This document shows positions 1 through 5,408 of a stretch of DNA of 6,606 nucleotides, piece by piece. The notes below the pieces were generated by a model. It saw nothing but the letters and a program-made list of their open reading frames with translations. It had not been told where the DNA came from and did not search any database. Source of the DNA: an uncultured Collinsella sp. (GTDB lineage: Bacteria > Actinomycetota > Coriobacteriia > Coriobacteriales > Coriobacteriaceae). The stretch spans positions 1 through 6,606 of the forward strand of contig CABUUB010000091.1 of the NCBI GenBank assembly GCA_902494625.1, in the 5' to 3' direction. Every line of letters starts with the position of its first letter. The first letter of the stretch is position 1. The position numbers and the translations under genes were made by a program.

Positions 1-249
1 CCCGACCAGGATGCCGACGTCTTGGTGGTCGACCCGCCGCGCGCAGGCCTCGCCCCCGAGGCGATCGACCTTATCGCCAGCACGAGTGCTCGCGATGTCG
101 CCTACGTGAGCTGCGACCCGGCCACCCTGGCGCGCGATCTCAAACGCTTTGTCGAAGAAAGCACCTTCTCCCCCGTAAAGATCACGCCAGTCGACCTGTT
201 CCCACAAACCTTCCACTGCGAGACCGTCGTCCACCTCAGGCGCAACTAG
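1..249 (+). CDS. rlmD: 23S rRNA (uracil-5-)-methyltransferase, RlmD/RumA-like (C-terminal part)
   Basis: This is the C-terminal end of a SAM-dependent RNA m5U methyltransferase of the TrmA/RlmD family, which methylates C5 of a uracil (U1939 of 23S rRNA for RlmD). The frame is open from the first base, so the gene begins upstream of the window. Visible motifs in order are VVDPPRAGL (from about 25), the methyltransferase motif-IV-like DPPR; YVSCDPATLARD, holding the family's nucleophilic cysteine (codon 112-114); and DLFPQTFHCETVV, where the Glu at 220-222 matches the family's general base. The SCDP form is a variant of the common SCNP. The fragment ends HLRRN then TAG, the usual position for the family C-terminus, so the 3' end looks intact. 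RlmD, RlmCD and TrmA cannot be separated firmly from this fragment, so the exact target uridine is uncertain. No clear terminator follows, and the next gene starts 106 nt downstream. Confidence 0.9.
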   Translation, partial: PDQDADVLVVDPPRAGLAPEAIDLIASTSARDVAYVSCDPATLARDLKRFVEESTFSPVKITPVDLFPQTFHCETVVHLRRN

Positions 250-355
250 CCACTTAATCATTGCTCAGAAAAATCATTGGGAAATCGAGCGTGGCAAGCG
301 GAGGTCTTCGGGGTATAAGACGGCTAATTGTATGCCGCCTATGAAAGGAACCCCC

Positions 356-898
356 ATGCCCAGCGTTGCCGTTCTCGCCGCCGATGGCTTTGAAACTATT
401 GAATGCTTGACCATGGTCGATGTCATGCGTCGCGGCGGCGTGCGCGCCACGCTCGTCTCGATCATGCCCACGCGTGAGGTCGTAAGCTCGCTGCAGATCC
501 CCGTGACCTGCGATGCGCTCTTTGATGAGATCGACTTTGACGAGTACGACTGCGTCGTGCTACCCGGCGGCCTACCCGGTGCTACCAACCTGCGCGCCGA
601 TCAGCGCGTCTGCGACGTGGTCCGCGAGTTCGCCGCAACCAAGCACGTCGCCGCCATCTGCGCCGCCCCGTTTATCCTGGGCGAGCTCGACCTGCTCGAG
701 GGGCGCCACGCCACGTGCTTCCCTGGCTTTGAGAAAAGCTTCCCCGAAGGCGCCTATACCGGCGAGAAGGTTACGCAAGACGGCAACATCATCACCGCTA
801 GCGGCATGGCCCAGTCGCTCCCCTTTGCGCTTGAGCTGCTGCGCACGCTCGCCGGCGACAAGGCCGTCGAGAAAGTCGCCGAGGGCATTCAGCTATGA
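356..898 (+). CDS. DJ-1/PfpI family protein
   Basis: This 180-residue protein of the DJ-1/PfpI class-I glutamine-amidotransferase-like superfamily is typical in length for DJ-1 proteins. It begins MPSVAVLAADGFETIE, the usual first strand and loop; E16 aligns with the conserved DJ-1 Glu18. The 'nucleophile elbow' is AAICAAP, with the reactive cysteine at C102 and PGGLPGA at 70-76 before it. Family members are variously assigned as deglycase/glyoxalase-like, chaperone or redox-sensing proteins, and the exact activity cannot be read from sequence. Earlier in-frame ATGs exist at 332 and 341, but the Shine-Dalgarno AGGA (346-349) sits 6 nt before ATG 356, and that start gives the family's standard N-terminus. 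The stop overlaps the maf start (ATGA), so the two genes are almost certainly cotranscribed and translationally coupled. A TATAAG hexamer at 314-319 could be a -10 box, but no good -35 box accompanies it. Confidence 0.92.
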   Translation: MPSVAVLAADGFETIECLTMVDVMRRGGVRATLVSIMPTREVVSSLQIPVTCDALFDEIDFDEYDCVVLPGGLPGATNLRADQRVCDVVREFAATKHVAAICAAPFILGELDLLEGRHATCFPGFEKSFPEGAYTGEKVTQDGNIITASGMAQSLPFALELLRTLAGDKAVEKVAEGIQL

Positions 899-1476
899 TT
901 TTGGCTTCGCAATCACCGCGCCGCATCGAGTTGATGCGCGAGGCGGACTATGACATTCGCATCATTCCTGCCGATATCGACGAAACGCCGTTTGATGGCG
1001 AGGCCCCGCTTACGCTCGTTGAACGCTTAGCACGCGCAAAAGCCGCCGCCGTTGCCGCCGAGCATGCCGAGCCCAATGAGCTGACGGTCGCGGCCGACAC
1101 CATCGTCACCTTTGACGGCAAGATTCTGGGCAAGCCGGCAACCGAGGACGAGGCGCGCACCATGCTCCGTGAGCTTTCGGGCCGCACGCACCAGGTCGCA
1201 ACCGGCGTCTGCATCGTTAAGGCAGGCGATACGGCCGCCCCGCATGCCGCCGAGAGTCTGTCCTTTGTCGATGTGACCGACGTGACGTTCTACGAGCTCA
1301 CCGACGAGCAAATCGAGCACTACGTCGCCTCGGGAGAGCCCATGGACAAGGCCGGCGCCTACGGCATTCAGGGCACAGGAGGACGCATGCTCGTGCACGA
1401 TATTTCGGGCGACTTCTATAACGTGGTGGGCCTACCCATCGCCCGCGTCGCGCGCGCGATTCAAAAACTCTCGTAA
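895..1476 (+). CDS. maf: Maf-family nucleoside triphosphate pyrophosphatase (dTTP/UTP type)
   Basis: This 193-residue Maf protein is full length. The family hydrolyses non-canonical and some canonical NTPs to NMP and pyrophosphate in the cytoplasm, as nucleotide-pool sanitation, and some members affect septation. The N-terminal signature is ASQSPRR (residues 4-10). AADTIV (66-71) carries the catalytic Asp68, GKP (79-81) follows, and the C-terminal block is EPMDKAGAYGIQG (148-160) then GDFYNVVGLPI (172-182). The DKAGAYGIQG block resembles the YhdE (dTTP/UTP) subgroup more than the YceF (m7GTP) subgroup; this is a motif-based inference. The start ATG lies inside the upstream stop (4-nt overlap), with GAGGG at 881-885 as a plausible ribosome binding site. 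A GC-rich hairpin follows the stop after 8 nt. Pairing with a DJ-1 gene suggests a small damage-control operon, but that is inference from adjacency alone. Confidence 0.94.
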   Translation: MILASQSPRRIELMREADYDIRIIPADIDETPFDGEAPLTLVERLARAKAAAVAAEHAEPNELTVAADTIVTFDGKILGKPATEDEARTMLRELSGRTHQVATGVCIVKAGDTAAPHAAESLSFVDVTDVTFYELTDEQIEHYVASGEPMDKAGAYGIQGTGGRMLVHDISGDFYNVVGLPIARVARAIQKLS

Positions 1477-1484
1477 TTGCATCT

Positions 1485-1517
1485 GGCGCTGGGTATCCCC
1501 CGGCGCCTACAATTTTG
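1485..1517 (+). terminator. probable intrinsic terminator after maf
   Basis: GGCGCTGGG (1485-1493) pairs with 1499-1507 through nine base pairs, one of them a T-G wobble, around a five-base loop TATCC. The stem is followed by TACAATTTT, a modest T-rich tail. It begins 8 nt after the maf stop and precedes the separately initiated P1 peptidase gene. The interrupted T-tract makes this a moderate call. TACAAT at 1508-1513 could instead act as a -10 box for the downstream gene, but no -35 box sits at proper spacing. Confidence 0.5.
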
Positions 1518-1577
1518 GCGTACCGTACGGATCCCGACCGGGCACAAGGCGCGGCGGAAAACCGATAGGAGTTAAAC

Positions 1578-2579
1578 ATGGATACACTGCTCGAGGCCAT
1601 TGACGTCTGCGATGTCGATGGCTTTTGCTATGGCAACTATACGGACGAGGAGGCCGGCACCGGTTGCACCGTAATCGTGGCACCCGAAGGCGCCACCGGC
1701 GGCGTTGACGTTCGCGGCGGTGCCCCAGCATCGCGCGAAACCGACCTGCTGCGACCCGAGAACACCGTCGACAAGGTCCACGCCGTCTGCCTTTCAGGTG
1801 GATCGGCCTTTGGCCTCGAGGCTGCAAGCGGCGTCGCTCGCGAGCTTGAGAGCCGCGGCATCGGCCTTCCCGTCGGCCCCACGCAGGTGCCTATCGTGTG
1901 CTCCAGCTGTATCTTCGACCTCGCCTTTGGTAACCCCACCGTTCGCCCCGACATTGAGGCCGGCATCGCCGCGGTGCGCGAAGCACTCGACAACACCCCC
2001 ACCAAGCTCGAACAGGGCAACGTGGGCGCCGGCACGGGCGCCACCGTGGGTAAGCTCATGGGCCCCGCCACCTGCATGAAGGCCGGCCTAGGCGCTGCTG
2101 CCGTGGCACTCGGCCCCGTCAAGGTGGGCGCCGTGGTCTCAGTCAACGCCTGCGGCAACGTTGTCGACCCCTTCACCGGCGAGTGGGTCGCCGGTATGCG
2201 CGCCGCAGCCGATAGCGACCAGATTGTCGACATGGAACTCGCAGCCTTTGCCGCCGCCGGATCCATGCAGATGCCGCTCGACCGCACCAACACCACCATC
2301 AGCTGCATCGTCACCAACGTGGAACTCACTAAGGCACAAGCCACCAAGGTCTCCCAGATGGCCGCAGACGCCTACGCACACGCCATCCGTCCCACACACA
2401 CCACCAACGACGGCGACACCATCTACACCCTCGCCAGCGGCAAACTGGGCGCCCAGGCAAGCGCCGCCGTTCCCCTAGACTTACTGGGTATGCTCGCCGT
2501 AAGGGCCCTACAGACCGCCATCGTAAACGGAGCCAAAACCGCCAAAACCTCCCACGGCATCCCCGGCGCCGCGAAGTAA
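1578..2579 (+). CDS. P1 family peptidase (DmpA/NylC-like N-terminal-nucleophile hydrolase)
   Basis: This 333-residue enzyme belongs to the P1/DmpA group (peptidase family S58), which includes L-aminopeptidase/D-esterase DmpA and the nylon-oligomer hydrolase NylC. Members are made as one chain, cleave themselves, and use the new N-terminal Ser/Thr as nucleophile. The predicted cut here is N238|T239 in DRTNTTISC, matching Asn266/Thr267 of NylC. Other candidate active-site residues sit at comparable spacing: N190 (SVNACG), K159 (VGKLMG), and D278 and D280 in NDGDT, the same 39-residue interval from the nucleophile to the first Asp as recalled for NylC Asp306. Glycine-rich LSGGSAFGLEA (72-82) and GNVGAGTGATVGKLMG (147-162) are also typical of the family. 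No signal peptide or membrane segment is visible, so it is probably cytoplasmic. AGGAG (1567-1571) lies 6 nt before the ATG, supporting the start. Substrate is unknown; an amide or short peptide is likely. It is monocistronic by context, with hairpin element A starting 12 nt after the stop. Confidence 0.93.
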   Translation: MDTLLEAIDVCDVDGFCYGNYTDEEAGTGCTVIVAPEGATGGVDVRGGAPASRETDLLRPENTVDKVHAVCLSGGSAFGLEAASGVARELESRGIGLPVGPTQVPIVCSSCIFDLAFGNPTVRPDIEAGIAAVREALDNTPTKLEQGNVGAGTGATVGKLMGPATCMKAGLGAAAVALGPVKVGAVVSVNACGNVVDPFTGEWVAGMRAAADSDQIVDMELAAFAAAGSMQMPLDRTNTTISCIVTNVELTKAQATKVSQMAADAYAHAIRPTHTTNDGDTIYTLASGKLGAQASAAVPLDLLGMLAVRALQTAIVNGAKTAKTSHGIPGAAK

Positions 2580-2591
2580 ACTAGCTCGTCC

Positions 2592-2716
2592 GGTTGCCCG
2601 GTGGGGCTTGGTTATGTTTGCTGCTCTACAGTCCTGGCTCGCACGGAGAGCACATTAAGTGCTCTTCGGCTCGTGCGGAACTCGCGACAAACATAACCAA
2701 GCCCCACCGGGCAACC
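2592..2716 (+). repeat. hairpin element A: 29-bp perfect inverted repeat around a conserved 55-nt core
   Basis: The arms 2592-2620 and 2688-2716 are exact reverse complements over 29 bp, with no mismatch and no G-U pair, enclosing 67 nt. Inside, 2644-2653 pairs with 2659-2668 (10 bp, one G-U) around the loop ATTAA. A shorter pairing of AGTCC (2630-2634) with 2677-2682 is possible with one bulged base. The core 2628-2682 recurs in inverted orientation in element B at about 91% identity, while the outer arms are largely different sequence. The element begins 12 nt after the P1 peptidase stop. It lacks a T-run after the stem, so it is not a textbook terminator; a 3'-UTR structure, processing site, small RNA or mobile palindromic repeat are all possible. 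I do not recognise the family. Confidence 0.85.
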
Positions 2717-2750
2717 TACCAACCAAGTCTTTTCAGCCCAGGCCCCTGTG

Positions 2751-2783
2751 TACCGCGCATCGAAGATCTTCAAATTCAAATAA
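2751..2783 (+). pseudogene. 3'-terminal relic of a second family-2 glycosyltransferase gene
   Basis: Read on the plus strand, codons 2751-2780 give YRASKIFKFK followed by TAA (2781-2783). The intact glycosyltransferase on the opposite strand ends YRLASKIFKFN then TAG. After a one-codon gap, 17 consecutive bases (2763-2779) are identical to the gene's end at 2955-2971 on the minus strand. The upstream differences fall at third codon positions (CGC/CGT, GCA/GCC, TCG/TCA), which is how a homologous coding sequence diverges. Upstream of 2748 the similarity fades, and element A occupies the sequence. I infer that a paralogous glycosyltransferase once ran along the plus strand and lost all but its tail. 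A chance or structural repeat is the alternative, given the short match. Confidence 0.5.
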
Positions 2784-2808
2784 CCTGACAATCGATTCTT
2801 ATAGCAGA

Positions 2809-2918
2809 GGCCCCTTGGCCTTTAGTTTGATACAAGTTCCGAACGAGCCGGAAAGCACTTAATGTGCTTTCCGTGCGAGCAGGACTGTTCGCAGTAACAA
2901 ACTAAAGGCCAAGGGGCC
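2809..2918 (-). repeat. hairpin element B: 21-bp perfect inverted repeat around the same core, inverted
   Basis: The arms 2809-2829 and 2898-2918 are exact reverse complements over 21 bp, enclosing 68 nt. Read on the minus strand, the core (2888 to 2835) matches element A with four substitutions and one single-base gap. The apical stem CGGAAAGCAC (2849-2858) pairs perfectly with 2864-2873. Relative to A, one pair changes from G-C to A-T and one G-U becomes G-C, so pairing is preserved. The arms share only short tracts with those of A (CTTGG, and GTTTG next to the core). On the minus strand the element starts 32 nt after the glycosyltransferase stop, so its core has the same orientation to that gene as element A has to the P1 peptidase gene. 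Confidence 0.85.
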
Positions 2919-2950
2919 CAGTCAACCTATCAGCAGCGATTACTCAGCAG

Positions 2951-3982
2951 CTAGTTGAATTTGAAGATCTTTGAGGCAAGACGGTATAGGCCGAGTGTGG
3001 TTTTGTCTCCGGCCCGTCCACGCAGATTGGTGAAGAACCCGACCACGCCGTAGCGGGCACGACGATACATGCGCTCGTCGTAGGCCTTCAAATCATTCCA
3101 CAGCGTCTTTAGGCGCTCGTCGGCGCAATCTTCCTCGGAAAGCTTGGTGAGCACCGAGCAGATCGCCATCATCATGGTGAAGTAGCCCATCATGTACGAA
3201 CGCAGGCGCGACGACTCGACATCGCTGTACAGGTGGTACGACTCCATCATGATGCGCGTCACACGGAACTGCTGGTCCAGACGCTTGACCATCGTTGCCT
3301 CGTTGACGCTCTGGCCCTCGCGACCGATAAAGTAGCGGTAGAGGTCGATGTCGGCGTAGTACATGGTCTTGCAACGCGGCAGCGGCACGTAGGCGTAGAT
3401 GTTGTCCACATAGAACGTGTGCGGCGGCATGGGAAGGTTGGACTCGCGCAGCACATCCGTCCGATAGCACAGGCTGTGCATAAGTAGGTTCTGGTCCAGG
3501 CGGAAATGACCGATCTGATCCCAAGAAAAGATCTTTTTGCGCGGCAGGGCAAATTTGTAGCCAATAGCGGTATGCGTGCCCTCGTAAACCTTCTCGTACA
3601 CGTAGTTCGAGATAAACAGGTCAACGCGCTGGTCGCGCTCTTCAAAGCCACGCAGAATCGACAGCATGGTCGAAAGGGCAGCGCCGTCAAGCCAGTCGTC
3701 CGAATCAACAACCTTGTAGTAGGTGCCCTGCGCCTCGCGCAGACCCGAAAGGACGGCAATACCGTGACCGCCGTTCTCCTGGTGCACCGCGCGGATGATT
3801 CCAGGATAACGGGCCTCCCACTCGTCGGCCTTGGCGGCCGTCTCGTCCTTGGAGCCGTCGTCCACCACGATAATCTCGATATCGGTGGCGTAATTGCTCC
3901 CCTCCAAGATAGAGGTGATGCAATGGTCCATGTCCTTGGCGGCGTTATACGAGGGAATACCGAATGTTATGACTTTATGCAT
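2951..3982 (-). CDS. family 2 glycosyltransferase (GT-A fold), partner of glf
   Basis: With the start at MHKVITF this is a 343-residue GT2 enzyme. The N-terminal domain has GIPSYNAA (8-15), the nucleotide-binding IIVVDDGSKDE (37-47) and the metal/donor-binding VVDSDDWLDG (91-100), the DxD-like motif. The C-terminal half (about 155-343) is rich in Tyr, Arg and Met and has no convincing transmembrane helix, so it is probably a cytoplasmic or membrane-associated enzyme that extends a lipid-linked or surface glycan. It overlaps the end of glf by 8 nt and is clearly cotranscribed, which suggests transfer of galactofuranose or another sugar in the same polymer; donor and acceptor are inferred. The ATG at 3982 is preferred because GT2 proteins begin right at this strand. 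An in-frame ATG at 4012 would add ten unrelated residues. Neither start has a strong Shine-Dalgarno sequence, so coupling to glf translation is likely. A relic of a similar gene's end lies nearby on the other strand. Confidence 0.9.
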   Translation of the reverse strand: MHKVITFGIPSYNAAKDMDHCITSILEGSNYATDIEIIVVDDGSKDETAAKADEWEARYPGIIRAVHQENGGHGIAVLSGLREAQGTYYKVVDSDDWLDGAALSTMLSILRGFEERDQRVDLFISNYVYEKVYEGTHTAIGYKFALPRKKIFSWDQIGHFRLDQNLLMHSLCYRTDVLRESNLPMPPHTFYVDNIYAYVPLPRCKTMYYADIDLYRYFIGREGQSVNEATMVKRLDQQFRVTRIMMESYHLYSDVESSRLRSYMMGYFTMMMAICSVLTKLSEEDCADERLKTLWNDLKAYDERMYRRARYGVVGFFTNLRGRAGDKTTLGLYRLASKIFKFN

Positions 3983-5177
3983 GGCAGGCGATAATCTCAT
4001 CCGAAAGATCAAGGGCGGAATTGGTCACAGCGTCCATATCGTAGTAACGATACTCGGCCAGACGACCAACCGGGTGGAAGTTCGTCAGGTTCTGGACGCG
4101 CTCAAGATAGCGCTCATAGAGCTCACGGTTCTCGGGCTCAAGAATGGCGTAGTACGGCGTCTCGCCCGAGCCGGGCGTATAGGCCTTGGAGTACTCCTTC
4201 ATGATGGTGGTCTTGCCGGGCAGGACCTGCCCAGTCATGTTCTTGAACTCGGTGATGCGCGTGTAGTCCTCGCTCGTGGTGTAGTTGACGGTGCCCACGG
4301 GCTGGAACTGATCCATATCGAGCGTCTCGAACTTCATGTCGAGCGTACGGTACGGCAGGGCGCCCAGGTCGAGATTGAACAGCTCGTCGAGCGGACCGGT
4401 GTAGACGATCTCGCCGCCATAGACCTTACCGTCGATCTTGACGGTGGTCTCGTCGATCTCGAAGAGGTCGCGGGCGTCCACGTCGCAGAACACATCAATC
4501 AGATCGTGGTCGAGCATATGCTCAAACAGCGCGGTATAGCCGTCCTGCGGCATGCCCTGGAAGGGAGCCTGCGGGAAGTAGCGGTCATCATCGCCCACAA
4601 AGACGGGAACACGGCCGGTGATCGAGGGATCAATCTGGTCGGGCGTCTGGCCCCACTGCTTCATGGTGTAATGCAAAAAGACGTTCTCGTAGACGTAATC
4701 AGCGACCTCGGCCAAGTCGGGGTCGTTCTTCTTACGCAGCTCCATAATGGGCACCTTGACATCCTTGCCAAAGGTCTCCACGAGCTTCTGATACAGCTCC
4801 TCGCCGCGCTCGTCACCAAAGGCGAGCTTGAGACTCGCGTGGTTGAAGGGCACGGGCATAAGGGTGCCGTTGATGTTGGCGAGCACCTTGTGCTGATAAT
4901 CCGTCCACTTGGTAAAGCGCGACAGGAAATTGTGCACGCGCTCGTTAAAGGTGTGATAGATATGCGGACCGTACTCGTGGATCAGGATTCCGGCCTCGTC
5001 AGTGCAGTCATAGGCATTGCCCGCAATGTGGCTACGGCGCTCCAAAACGGCAACACGATAGCCGATGGTCTCGGCAAGACGGCGGGCGCAAACGGCACCG
5101 GCATATCCAGCACCGACGACAATCATGTCGTACGCGCCGGCGTTAAAGCCTTCAGGCAGGCCTGAGGTAATCTGCAT
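3975..5177 (-). CDS. glf: UDP-galactopyranose mutase
   Basis: Glf is the flavoenzyme that interconverts UDP-galactopyranose and UDP-galactofuranose in the cytoplasm, supplying Galf for cell-surface polysaccharides. At 400 residues it is full length, with about 15 extra N-terminal residues before the FAD-binding strand. Motifs in order: DMIVVGAGYAG (17-27, Rossmann dinucleotide binding), AGNAYD (52-57), HEYGPHIYHT (67-76), VPFN (109-112), FLHYTMKQWG (167-176), ITGRVPVF (186-193, with a likely diphosphate-binding Arg189), ALPYRTLDM (273-281) and HPVGRLAEYRYYDMD (368-382), the conserved C-terminal FAD/substrate block. AGGAG (5187-5183 on the minus strand) lies 5 nt before the ATG and supports this start. 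The final codons overlap the start of the glycosyltransferase gene. A TATAAT at 5261-5256 (minus strand) is the likely -10 box. Identity is very secure; the polymer that receives the Galf is unknown. Confidence 0.97.
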   Translation of the reverse strand: MQITSGLPEGFNAGAYDMIVVGAGYAGAVCARRLAETIGYRVAVLERRSHIAGNAYDCTDEAGILIHEYGPHIYHTFNERVHNFLSRFTKWTDYQHKVLANINGTLMPVPFNHASLKLAFGDERGEELYQKLVETFGKDVKVPIMELRKKNDPDLAEVADYVYENVFLHYTMKQWGQTPDQIDPSITGRVPVFVGDDDRYFPQAPFQGMPQDGYTALFEHMLDHDLIDVFCDVDARDLFEIDETTVKIDGKVYGGEIVYTGPLDELFNLDLGALPYRTLDMKFETLDMDQFQPVGTVNYTTSEDYTRITEFKNMTGQVLPGKTTIMKEYSKAYTPGSGETPYYAILEPENRELYERYLERVQNLTNFHPVGRLAEYRYYDMDAVTNSALDLSDEIIACHA

Positions 5178-5220
5178 CGATACTCCTTGTCAAAAGCCAC
5201 GGGCTCGTTAGCTGGGCTTT

Positions 5221-5239
5221 TCTCGAACATTCTTCGAGA
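5221..5239. promoter_or_regulatory. small palindrome in the glf 5' leader
   Basis: TCTCGAA (5221-5227) and TTCGAGA (5233-5239) are perfect 7-bp inverted arms around CATTC. The site lies between the putative glf -10 hexamer and the glf start codon, where it could be an operator or a leader hairpin. It superficially resembles a Gram-positive LexA box, but the GAA-TTC spacing is 5 rather than 6. No regulator is identified. Confidence 0.35.
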
Positions 5240-5255
5240 CATATTTATCAGAGCG

Positions 5256-5261
5256 ATTATA
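5256..5261 (-). promoter_or_regulatory. candidate -10 box of the glf operon
   Basis: Read on the minus strand this is a perfect TATAAT, 79 nt upstream of the glf ATG. No good -35 hexamer is present at 16-18 nt upstream, and there is no extended TG, so the call rests on the -10 box and its position in the divergent gap. Confidence 0.4.
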
Positions 5262-5275
5262 GCGCTAATGCGTCC

Positions 5276-5281
5276 TATAAT
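5276..5281 (+). promoter_or_regulatory. candidate -10 box of pta
   Basis: A perfect TATAAT lies on the plus strand 14 nt from the oppositely directed glf hexamer. It would give pta a leader of about 120 nt containing the hairpin at 5335-5355. No consensus -35 box lies at proper spacing. CATAAT at 5321-5326 is a weaker alternative nearer the gene. Confidence 0.35.
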
Positions 5282-5334
5282 GAGCTTGCCACACAAGGAA
5301 AGCTCAAGCACCGCGGCGTACATAATTGAAAGGT

Positions 5335-5355
5335 AAACCCGCTAGCAGCGGGTTT
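5335..5355 (+). terminator. terminator-like hairpin in the pta leader
   Basis: AAACCCGCT (5335-5343) pairs perfectly with AGCGGGTTT (5347-5355) across the loop AGC, then ATT follows. The A...T symmetry gives it terminator shape in both directions. It lies 53 nt upstream of the pta start and downstream of the candidate pta -10 box, so it could attenuate pta. It could instead block transcription between the divergent units, or insulate pta if its true promoter lies at 5356-5400. The T-tract is short, so efficiency is uncertain. Confidence 0.5.
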
Positions 5356-5408
5356 ATTCGTGAACAGCCGGGCGCCTGGAGCTTAGTGAAACGCTTGTAA
5401 GGAGTAAC

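Larger units (their letters stand above)
2580..2950. other. intergenic region between convergent genes
   Basis: This 371-nt gap separates the convergent P1 peptidase and glycosyltransferase genes. It contains elements A and B and the glycosyltransferase relic described separately. The short open frames crossing the hairpins (from 2594 and 2659) have no recognisable protein features and simply read through palindromic sequence. Nothing else was identified: no tRNA fold, no clear promoter, and no T-rich terminator tail. Confidence 0.8.

Noticed and set aside
332..355. N-terminal extension of the DJ-1 protein from ATG 332 or 341
   Set aside because: The added residues overlap the Shine-Dalgarno for ATG 356 and do not resemble the family N-terminus.
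1637..2347. 236-residue minus-strand open frame opposite the P1 peptidase gene
   Set aside because: Antisense shadow rich in Ser/Ala/Pro/Thr with no recognisable domain; the plus strand encodes a full-length conserved enzyme.
2594..2862. Two short plus-strand open frames running across elements A and B
   Set aside because: They read through palindromic DNA, have no ribosome binding site or protein motif, and are better explained by the structured elements.
2592..2918. Interpretation of A and B as a MITE pair or the ends of an insertion sequence
   Set aside because: The outer inverted repeats differ between the copies, no transposase lies between them, and no target-site duplication is evident; not excluded, but not supported.
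2592..2918. CRISPR array or retron msr/msd
   Set aside because: There is no regularly spaced direct repeat series and no cas or reverse transcriptase gene in the window.
3894..5165. 423-residue plus-strand open frame opposite glf
   Set aside because: It is the antisense of glf and part of the glycosyltransferase; composition is Val/Leu/Gly/Asp-rich repetitive, as expected of a mirror frame in GC-rich DNA, and no family motif is visible.
5221..5239. LexA (SOS) box
   Set aside because: The GAA to TTC spacing is 5 nt instead of the 6 nt of the Gram-positive consensus, and glf is not an expected SOS gene.
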